NCBI RefSeq assembly: GCF_002242685.1
Contig: NZ_NBIM01000002.1
Location: forward strand, 1-64,000
DNA length: 64,000 nucleotides
Reading direction: 5' to 3'
Source: Oceanimonas doudoroffii
GTDB lineage: Bacteria > Pseudomonadota > Gammaproteobacteria > Enterobacterales > Aeromonadaceae
The notes beneath the pieces were generated by a model, which was not told where the DNA came from, did not search any database, and saw only the letters and a program-made list of their open reading frames with translations. Within the stretch, counting starts at the first letter, position 1. Each line of letters begins with the position of its first letter. Positions 57,394 through 64,000 of the stretch are shown in pieces. Both the position numbers and the translations under genes were made by a program.

Positions 57394-59532
57394 ATGCTTC
57401 ACATTAAAAAAACCGCCCTGTCGGCCAAGTTGTTTGTGACCACCGGCCTGCTGTTGTTGCTTTGCGTGCTGATCCTAAACAGTGTCGTGAACCACTTTTT
57501 GAAACAGACTGCCGGCGACGTCGGGCGGGAAGCCGCGACGGTGCTGCAAGCCGAAATCAGCCAGCAGCTCAGCAGTCAGGCGGCCACTGCGGGGACCCGG
57601 CTGGCTGCCTTCATCAATGACAGCTTTCGCACCCCCCTGACCCTGGCCCAGGTGCTGGCCGCCAGTATTTCGGGACCTGCTCAGGATCAACTCAGCCGGG
57701 AGCAGGTGGTGGCGATCAACCGCCAGTTGCTGATGGCCAACCCTCAGCTCGGTGCCATTTACAGTCAATTCGAGGCGAATGCCTATGATGGCCTGGATGC
57801 TCTCTATGTGAATGGCTATACCCATTCGGTGAACGGTGCCGGCAGCTTGGAGGTGTACTTGGTACGTCAACAGGATGGTACGCTGGAGCAATTGCGGGTG
57901 GACGACGCCGCCGAGAAACACGACACCGGCCGCAACGAACGGGGAGAGCGCAACGCCGAATGGTTTCTGTGTCCGATGGAGACTAGCCAACCCTGCCTGC
58001 TGGAGCCGTATTTGTATGAGATTAAGCCTGGCCACAGTGAATTGATGACCAGTGTAACGGTGCCCATTATCGCCGAAGGCCGGTTTCGTGGTGTGAGCGG
58101 GGCAGACATTCATCTGTCGGCGTTTCAGCAGCAGATCATGCAACTTGCCGACTCCCTTTACCATGGTCAGGCTGAAGCCTTGTTGCTCAGCAGCCAGGGG
58201 GTGGTGGTGGCGTCCAGTCGTCAGCCCGACAGCCTGGGCCGTCCGCTGAGCGAGGTGATGGAAGGAAACGCATCGCAGCGCTTGCTGGCCCTGAGCGGGG
58301 GTGAGGTGAGTACGCTGGGGGATGATTATCTGTATGGCGTTTATCAAATGCCGATCACCGCAGCCGGGGTGAACTGGTCGCTGTTGATCCGGGTGCCCCG
58401 TGAGGTGGCTCTGGCTGATGTGGCCCTGCTTCAGCAGCACCTGACGGCCGGTGTGCGCGAGCTGACCCATCAGCAGTGGTTGGCCGGAGGCCTGATCATG
58501 ATTGCCGGTATTGGCGCCATGGTCCTGTTGGTACGTACCATTACCCGCCCGCTCACCCTGATGAACGAACGGATTGGCAGCCTGAACAGTGCCGAGGGGG
58601 ACTTGACCCGAACCGTACAGATAGACACTCATCGGGAACTGATCGCCTTGTCTGGCGGCTTTAACGGTTTCATCGAGACCCTGCGTCAGCTGGTGCTCAG
58701 GCTCAAGCTGACCGGTCAGGAGGTGGGGCGGGAATCCGATAACGGCGCCCGGCTGGCCGGCGACATGCATCAGCAGGTGACCCGGCAGAACCGGGAGTTG
58801 GAGTCGGTGGTGACCGCCATGAACGAGATGAGTGTGGCCTCCGCCGAGGTGGCCCGTTTCTCCGAGCAGGCGGCGATCGAGGCGGGGCAGGCCAATCAGG
58901 CCCTGCAGGGCACTCAGGGGCGACTGGCCGGCACTGTGGATGACATCGGCCAGCTGGCCGTCGAGGTGCTGGCTGCGGCCCAAGCGGTGAACCAGGTGGC
59001 GGAACGCAGTGAGGCCATCAACAGCATTCTCGATGTCATACGGGCCATTGCCGAGCAGACCAACCTGCTGGCGCTCAATGCCGCCATCGAAGCGGCCCGG
59101 GCTGGCGAACAGGGCCGGGGCTTTGCGGTGGTGGCCGACGAGGTGCGGGCACTGGCGGCCAAGACCCGTCAGTCCACCGATGATATCGCCGAGTTGATTG
59201 AGAGGCTCAACCGGCAGGTGGGTGATACCGTGCAGATCATGGAGCAGGGAGCGGCGCGGGCCGAACACACCTCGGCGCAGTCGAAAGAGGCTTACCAGGA
59301 TCTTTCCGGGGTAACAACATTGATCCAGACCATCAGTGATCACGTTACCCAGATGGCGACCTCGGCTGAAGAGCAAAGCGCGGTTTCAAGCGACATTAAC
59401 CGCAACCTGACCAGACTGGGTGAGGCAGCGGCGCAACTGGCCGATCTTGCCGAGTCGGTGGGACAGCACGGTCAGCGCTTGAGTGGCCTGTCCGGGGGGC
59501 TCAAGCAGGAGCTGGGGCGCCTGAAAACCTGA
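57394..59532 (+). CDS. methyl-accepting chemotaxis protein (dCache type)
   Basis: 712 residues from the ATG at 57394; AAGGA lies 13 bases before. TM1 at about 12-33, a ~320-residue periplasmic Cache-like ligand domain, TM2 about 362-382, HAMP to about 437 and a signalling domain whose hairpin tip is conserved ([19 protein letters not shown] near 553). No CheR-binding pentapeptide at the C-terminus. Ligand unknown. Confidence 0.93.
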   Translation: MLHIKKTALSAKLFVTTGLLLLLCVLILNSVVNHFLKQTAGDVGREAATVLQAEISQQLSSQAATAGTRLAAFINDSFRTPLTLAQVLAASISGPAQDQLSREQVVAINRQLLMANPQLGAIYSQFEANAYDGLDALYVNGYTHSVNGAGSLEVYLVRQQDGTLEQLRVDDAAEKHDTGRNERGERNAEWFLCPMETSQPCLLEPYLYEIKPGHSELMTSVTVPIIAEGRFRGVSGADIHLSAFQQQIMQLADSLYHGQAEALLLSSQGVVVASSRQPDSLGRPLSEVMEGNASQRLLALSGGEVSTLGDDYLYGVYQMPITAAGVNWSLLIRVPREVALADVALLQQHLTAGVRELTHQQWLAGGLIMIAGIGAMVLLVRTITRPLTLMNERIGSLNSAEGDLTRTVQIDTHRELIALSGGFNGFIETLRQLVLRLKLTGQEVGRESDNGARLAGDMHQQVTRQNRELESVVTAMNEMSVASAEVARFSEQAAIEAGQANQALQGTQGRLAGTVDDIGQLAVEVLAAAQAVNQVAERSEAINSILDVIRAIAEQTNLLALNAAIEAARAGEQGRGFAVVADEVRALAAKTRQSTDDIAELIERLNRQVGDTVQIMEQGAARAEHTSAQSKEAYQDLSGVTTLIQTISDHVTQMATSAEEQSAVSSDINRNLTRLGEAAAQLADLAESVGQHGQRLSGLSGGLKQELGRLKT

Positions 59533-59598
59533 GCCCGGGCATGCCGGTTACTGAGCGGCCGGATTGGTGTCATATCGGGCCGCCCATGCAAAAACGAC

Positions 59599-59630
59599 TA
59601 GAATTAGCCTCGAGGTTCCAGTCTGGACTG
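59599..59630 (+). promoter_or_regulatory. -10 element and palindrome upstream of bkd operon
   Basis: TAGAAT at 59599-59604 without a good -35, then overlapping palindromes TCCAG-T-CTGGA (59617-59627) and CAGTC-TG-GACTG (59619-59630). This suggests activator- or repressor-controlled transcription of the bkd genes. Confidence 0.45.
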
Positions 59631-59640
59631 CGAGGGCGGC

Positions 59641-60804
59641 ATGACCAATCCCAATAACGCCACCATTACCCTGGTGCACCGGATCCGGTTCGTGGACGGC
59701 CACGGCCTGACCATTCCCACCTTTCGGCTGTTAAAGGACGACGGCCACCTCTATGCCGATGCTATTGCGCCTGAACTCGACAAGGAGCAGGCGCTGGCCA
59801 TGTACCACAGCATGGTGGCCACTCGACTGCTGGATGAGCGCATGCTGGCGGCCCAGCGCCAGGGCCGTATCAGCTTTTACCTGCAAAGCCTGGGGGAGGA
59901 AGCCCAGGCGGTGGCCAGTGCGGCGGCGCTGGCACCGGAAGACATGATCCTGGCCCAGTACCGGGAGCAGGGCGCCCTGCTGCACCGGGGTTTTACCCTG
60001 GCGCAATTCATGAGCCAGCTGTTTTCCAATGAGGACGATCTGGGCAAGGGCCGGCAGATGCCGGTGCACTACGGCTGTCGTGAGCTCAACTTCATGACCA
60101 TTTCCTCCCCCCTGGCCACGCAAATTCCCCAGGCCACCGGGGTGGCCTATGGCCAGCGACTGGCCGGTGAGTCCGCCATCACCCTGTGCTACTTCGGGGA
60201 AGGGGCGGCCTCGGAAGGGGACTTTCACGCCGGCCTGAACATGGCGGCGGTGCTGAAAACCCCGGTGATCTTTTTTTGCCGCAACAATGGCTACGCCATT
60301 TCCACGCCGGCCAGCGAACAGTTTGTAGGTGACGGCATCGCCAGTCGCGCCGTGGGCTACGGCATTCGTACCCTGCGGGTGGACGGCGCCGACACCCTGG
60401 CGGTGTTTGAGGCCACCCGTCAGGCTCGGCAACTGATGCTGGACGATCCCCAACCAATGCTGATTGAAGCCATGTCCTACCGGCTGGGGGCCCATTCATC
60501 ATCGGACGATCCCAGCGGCTACCGCTCTCAGGCCGAAGAGGAGCGCTGGCGCAAGCGGGATCCCATTGGTCGCTACCGCCTGTGGCTGCAGCATCAGGGC
60601 TGGCTGAATGAGGATGATGATCGCCGTCACCGTGATGAGTTGCGCCGGCAGATCCTGGAGGCCATGAAACAGGCCGAGCAGCGGGCCAAGCCCGCGCTGG
60701 AGAGCCTGGTGGAAGACGTTTATGCGGCGGTGCCGCGCCACCTTGAGCGTCAGTTGGCCGGGCTGAAACATCCTTCGAGTGGCCGGCAAGGGGAGGACGC
60801 ATGA
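59641..60804 (+). CDS. bkdA1: branched-chain 2-oxoacid dehydrogenase E1 alpha
   Basis: 387 residues. Thiamine-diphosphate motif [12 protein letters not shown]...[10 protein letters not shown] as in mitochondrial BCKDHA. The lid loop [15 protein letters not shown] (281-295) keeps the serine (S286) equivalent to the phosphorylated serine of the mammalian enzyme. Catalyses decarboxylation of keto acids from valine, leucine and isoleucine. Stop overlaps bkdA2 start (ATGA). Confidence 0.95.
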   Translation: MTNPNNATITLVHRIRFVDGHGLTIPTFRLLKDDGHLYADAIAPELDKEQALAMYHSMVATRLLDERMLAAQRQGRISFYLQSLGEEAQAVASAAALAPEDMILAQYREQGALLHRGFTLAQFMSQLFSNEDDLGKGRQMPVHYGCRELNFMTISSPLATQIPQATGVAYGQRLAGESAITLCYFGEGAASEGDFHAGLNMAAVLKTPVIFFCRNNGYAISTPASEQFVGDGIASRAVGYGIRTLRVDGADTLAVFEATRQARQLMLDDPQPMLIEAMSYRLGAHSSSDDPSGYRSQAEEERWRKRDPIGRYRLWLQHQGWLNEDDDRRHRDELRRQILEAMKQAEQRAKPALESLVEDVYAAVPRHLERQLAGLKHPSSGRQGEDA

Positions 60805-61778
60805 AGCAGATGAACCTGTTGCAGGCGGTCAATCAGGCGCTGACCCTGGCCATGGAGCGGGATGCCAGCGTGCTGTGCTTTGGCGAGGACGTGGGCCACT
60901 TTGGCGGCGTGTTTCGAGCCACCAGTGGCCTGCAGGACAAATATGGCGAAGATCGTTGCTTCAATACTCCGCTCACCGAGCAGGGCATTGTCGGCTTTGC
61001 CAACGGCCTGGCGGCAAAAGGATTGAAGCCGGTGGCGGAAATTCAGTTCGCCGATTACATCTTTCCCGCCTTTGATCAACTGGTCAATGAAACCGCCAAG
61101 TTCCGCTATCGCTCCGGCAACCAGTTCAACGTGGGCGGCCTGGTGGTGCGTACGCCCTACGGCGGCGGCATTGCCGGGGGCCATTATCACAGCCAGTCGC
61201 CGGAAGCGTATTTTGTACATACCCCGGGGTTGCGGGTGGTGGTGCCCCGAGGACCGGTGCAGGCCAAAGGGCTGCTGCTGGCGGCCATCGCCTGCCCGGA
61301 TCCGGTGATCTTTTTTGAACCCAAGCGGCTGTACCGGGCGGCGGTGGCCGAGGTGGACGAAGGCTATTACCAGCTGCCCCTGGATAGGGCCGAGGTAGTG
61401 CGGGAAGGCTCGGATATCACCCTGCTGGCCTGGGGAGCCCAGATGGACTACCTGCTGAAGGCGGCGGATCTGGCCGACAATGCGGGCATTTCCTGTGAGG
61501 TGATCGATCTGCAGAGCCTGCTGCCCTGGGATGAAGACACTGTGGTGGAATCCGTGCTCAAGACCGGGCGGTTGCTGATCAGCCATGAGGCGCCCCTGAC
61601 CGGTGGCTTTGGCGCAGAGATTGCCGCCACTGTACAAGAGCGCTGCTTTCTGTATCTGGAAAGCCCCATCGCTCGAGTGTGCGGCCTCGACACTCCCTTT
61701 CCGCTGGCGCTGGAAAAGCGGTACATGCCCGATCAGCATCGGATTTTCGACGCCATTAACGCCACCATGAATTTTTAG
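60801..61778 (+). CDS. bkdA2: branched-chain 2-oxoacid dehydrogenase E1 beta
   Basis: 325 residues; transketolase-like fold with [28 protein letters not shown] and the C-terminal domain ([13 protein letters not shown]). Forms the alpha2beta2 E1 with the upstream product. Confidence 0.96.
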   Translation: MKQMNLLQAVNQALTLAMERDASVLCFGEDVGHFGGVFRATSGLQDKYGEDRCFNTPLTEQGIVGFANGLAAKGLKPVAEIQFADYIFPAFDQLVNETAKFRYRSGNQFNVGGLVVRTPYGGGIAGGHYHSQSPEAYFVHTPGLRVVVPRGPVQAKGLLLAAIACPDPVIFFEPKRLYRAAVAEVDEGYYQLPLDRAEVVREGSDITLLAWGAQMDYLLKAADLADNAGISCEVIDLQSLLPWDEDTVVESVLKTGRLLISHEAPLTGGFGAEIAATVQERCFLYLESPIARVCGLDTPFPLALEKRYMPDQHRIFDAINATMNF

Positions 61779-61786
61779 GAGCGCAC

Positions 61787-63037
61787 ATGAAAAAGGACTT
61801 TCTGCTGCCGGATATCGGCGAGGGCATAGTGGAGTGCGAACTGGTGGAGTGGCTGGTGGCCGAGGGTGATCGGGTGGAAGAAGATCAGGCCATTTGCGAT
61901 GTGATGACCGACAAGGCGCTGGTGCAGATTCCGGCGGTGCACGCCGGCACCATCTCTCGCTTGTATGTAAAAAAGGGGGACATGGCCAGGGTGGATGCGC
62001 CGCTGTTTGAAATGACGCTGGCAGATGATGAGGCCACCGCAAGCGTCCCTCGAAGCGACTCGCAGCAGAATGAGGCGACGGAAAACGCCGAGACCAGCGA
62101 AGGCGAGAGGTCCCCGGGTGCCGGGGCCTTCGGCGAAGCGACTTGCCATGCCGAGTCTCCTGAGAAAGCCTTTGCGGCCGGCAACCGGGCCGTGGCCAGT
62201 CCGGCGGTGCGTCGGCTGGCCCGGGAGCATAATGTGGATCTGGCGCAGGTGCCGGGTTCCGGCGATAAGGGCCGGGTCTACAAGGAAGATGTGGAGGCCT
62301 GGCTGGCGGCCCAAGGCGCGCCGTCGCGGACCGAATCGGCCTGGCGCGAGCCCCTGAGCGGTGTGCGCGCCGCCATGGCCCGGCACATGACCGACAGCCT
62401 CACCGTTCCCCGCTTTACCTATTGCGAGGAGTTTTGCCTGGACGAGCTGCTCGCGCTCAAATACCGGCTGACGCCGGAGTTTGAGCGCGATGGGGTCAAA
62501 CTGACGCTGTTGCCGTTTTTTATCAAGGCGCTGTCGCTGGCGCTGTCTGACTTTCCGCTGCTCGGTGCCCGGCTTGAAGGCGATGGCCGCACCCTGGTGT
62601 ATGAAGACGGTCATCATGTGGGGGTGGCAGTGGACACTCCAACCGGCCTGCTGGTGCCGGTGCTGCACCACTGTGAAGACAAGTCGTTGTTGACGCTGGC
62701 GCGTGAACTGACCCGGCTGACCGAGGCGGCCAGGGCCGGTAGCCTGTCTCAGGCCGAGCTCGCCGGCGCCACCATCAGCCTGTCCAATATCGGCGTGCTG
62801 GGCGGTACCGTCTCCACCCCCATCGTCACTCCGCCTCAGCTCGCCATTGCCGCCCTGGGGCGGTTGCAACGGTTGCCCCGGTTCGATGAGCAGGACCGGG
62901 TGGTGGCTCGGCAGTTGATGACGGTGTGCTGGTCGGCGGATCACCGAGTGATCGACGGCGCCACCCTGGCCCGCTTCAACCGCTGCTGGCAGGGCTACCT
63001 GGAACAGCCCGGGCGCATGCTGGCCCGGCTGCACTGA
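61787..63037 (+). CDS. bkdB: branched-chain 2-oxoacid dehydrogenase E2 (acyltransferase)
   Basis: 416 residues, AGGAG before the start. One lipoyl domain with lipoylated K43 (VMTDKALVQ), an E3-binding domain at about 137-175 and a catalytic domain with SADHRVIDG (His ~383). The interdomain linker (about 85-135) is rich in S/E and contains a cysteine, unlike the usual Ala/Pro linkers. No E3 gene is inside the window. Confidence 0.95.
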   Translation: MKKDFLLPDIGEGIVECELVEWLVAEGDRVEEDQAICDVMTDKALVQIPAVHAGTISRLYVKKGDMARVDAPLFEMTLADDEATASVPRSDSQQNEATENAETSEGERSPGAGAFGEATCHAESPEKAFAAGNRAVASPAVRRLAREHNVDLAQVPGSGDKGRVYKEDVEAWLAAQGAPSRTESAWREPLSGVRAAMARHMTDSLTVPRFTYCEEFCLDELLALKYRLTPEFERDGVKLTLLPFFIKALSLALSDFPLLGARLEGDGRTLVYEDGHHVGVAVDTPTGLLVPVLHHCEDKSLLTLARELTRLTEAARAGSLSQAELAGATISLSNIGVLGGTVSTPIVTPPQLAIAALGRLQRLPRFDEQDRVVARQLMTVCWSADHRVIDGATLARFNRCWQGYLEQPGRMLARLH

Positions 63038-63055
63038 TGCCCGCCTGACGCCGCC

Positions 63056-64000
63056 ATGGACGTTCTGGGCAACTTTTACATTCCCGAAGAGCAGTCCATC
63101 TATTTGCTGAGCGCCAACGATGCGCAAAAGCTGAAGGACTGGATTGCCCTGTGCATCGCCGAGCTGGAAAAGCTCGGCTACCGCGACATCATCCTGGCGG
63201 GCAAGGGAGTATACGGCTTTACCTTTGCCGGCACCGGCGAACGGGGCGAGCAGGTGGCGTTCAAGTTTTCCCGACTCGATTTGCCCGAAGCGGTGCGCGA
63301 ACGGCTGGCCGACGAGGCCTATATGTTGTCCTGCGTGCGGCATCCGCTGATCCCTGAATACCTGGCCTATGCCCTGCGCGGCCGTCAGGGCATTTTGCTG
63401 ATGAGTCGGGCGCCGGGGGAAGATCTGGAGCACTACAGCCTGCGCCGGGGTCGCCTTTCGGCCCGTGAAGTGATCGACATTGCCGCCCAGCTGGCGGACA
63501 TTCTGCAGGCCCTGCGCCGACAGACGCGGGACGGTGAACCGGCGCCCGTGGTGCACGGCGATATCAAGCCGTCCAACATCATGTATGACCCCGGCAGTGG
63601 GCGTATCAGCCTGGTGGACTGGGGCTCGTCGGTGTTTGCCCAGCAGGATGCCGATGGCCACTGGGCCGGGGCCGGCGGGTTGGCGCTGCTGTCGGGAGAT
63701 TTGCAGCAGTCCAACGCCCGCATGGGGGATGTTTATTTTATCGGGCCCGAACAGCTGGCCGGGGCGCTGTCGAGCCCCCGCTTTGACGAGCAAGGAGTGG
63801 CCGGCACCCTGTACGCGCTGGCCTCGGGCCAGGGCTGTCGCTTTGGCCGTAAGGCCATGCCCGCCGCCAGCCTGGGCCTGCCACTAGAGTTCGCCCGGCT
63901 GCTCGATGCCCTGCTGGACGACGATCCCGAGCGTCGCCGCCGGGCCGGGGACTATTGGATGGCGGCCATGCCCCGGCTTAAACAACTGGTGCTGCCCGAG
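63056..64000 (+). CDS. Hanks-type serine/threonine protein kinase, 3'-truncated by window
   Basis: Open to the window end (315 codons seen). ATG at 63056, 18 bases after the E2 stop. Kinase motifs are complete: glycine loop GKGVYG (49-54), VAFK with K70, helix-C E87, catalytic HGDIKPSN (D169, K171, N174), DWG for DFG (D188) and GPE for APE (230-232). No membrane segment is seen in the visible part. Operon position suggests it phosphorylates or otherwise controls the dehydrogenase complex; this is inference. Confidence 0.85.
   Translation, partial: MDVLGNFYIPEEQSIYLLSANDAQKLKDWIALCIAELEKLGYRDIILAGKGVYGFTFAGTGERGEQVAFKFSRLDLPEAVRERLADEAYMLSCVRHPLIPEYLAYALRGRQGILLMSRAPGEDLEHYSLRRGRLSAREVIDIAAQLADILQALRRQTRDGEPAPVVHGDIKPSNIMYDPGSGRISLVDWGSSVFAQQDADGHWAGAGGLALLSGDLQQSNARMGDVYFIGPEQLAGALSSPRFDEQGVAGTLYALASGQGCRFGRKAMPAASLGLPLEFARLLDALLDDDPERRRRAGDYWMAAMPRLKQLVLPE

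Overview
The window is about 60% GC and densely coded, with Enterobacteria/Vibrio-like synteny for many housekeeping genes (lnt-corC-ybeY-ybeZ-miaB/ubiF; pth-ychF; lolB-ispE-prs / hemA-prfA-prmC-sirB1-kdsA; purN-purM / upp-uraA-hda-yfgD-bepA-perM; ndpA / yejL-pbgA). Together with a Pseudomonas-type isocitrate lyase and a catabolic branched-chain keto-acid dehydrogenase operon, this points to a free-living, probably marine, gammaproteobacterium of Aeromonadales type (Oceanimonas/Zobellella/Oceanisphaera-like). The genus is an inference; no rRNA is present. I see no insertion sequence, prophage, integron or CRISPR array.

Layout. 1-5004: the C-terminal end of a giant VCBS/Ig-like repeat surface protein, followed by two unusual membrane proteins (GAF-TM-HlyD, and a fusion of PqqD-like region, M50 metalloprotease and HlyD) that look like a dedicated export or processing module. 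5100-11895: lipoprotein N-acylation, ribosome/rRNA maturation, tRNA modification and ubiquinone synthesis. 11896-13035: intergenic repeats and a six-gene tRNA operon (Met-Gln-Gln-Met-Leu-Gln, minus strand) with a strong promoter and a tail of duplicated tRNA-Gln 3' halves fused to terminators. 13190-23615: pth-ychF, a TSUP permease, prs-ispE-lolB, and the hemA to kdsA operon. 23686-27843: an Lrp-family regulator whose promoter carries a MetJ-like double box, facing a homocysteine methyltransferase and a complete amino-acid ABC importer. 28047-33768: slipin/NfeD pair, an acetyltransferase, and RavA-ViaA. 33951-45524: gmhA, yafJ, purMN, upp-uraA, hda, envelope quality control (bepA) and perM. 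45557-52420: NSS transporter, CnoX, a phosphopantetheinyl transferase, an NlpC/P60 lipoprotein, PbgA/YejL and NdpA. 52486-57125: AhpC-AhpF behind a good OxyR operator, a long AT-rich leader, and isocitrate lyase. 57223-59532: a chemoreceptor with a FliA-type promoter. 59641-64000: branched-chain keto-acid dehydrogenase E1alpha, E1beta and E2, then a Hanks-type protein kinase that runs off the window end.

Two themes stand out beyond the gene list. First, most convergent gene junctions (8 of 11) carry one of a few families of long imperfect inverted repeats (GTAGGTTGG elements, G-run/C-run hairpins, CTCCTCACCCCTCAC palindromes), whereas divergent junctions carry none; one of these contains six tandem CCCTAAT units, a telomere-like potential G-quadruplex. 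Second, the protein kinase gene lies directly behind the keto-acid dehydrogenase genes, and E1alpha keeps the serine-containing loop that is phosphorylated in the mitochondrial homologue.
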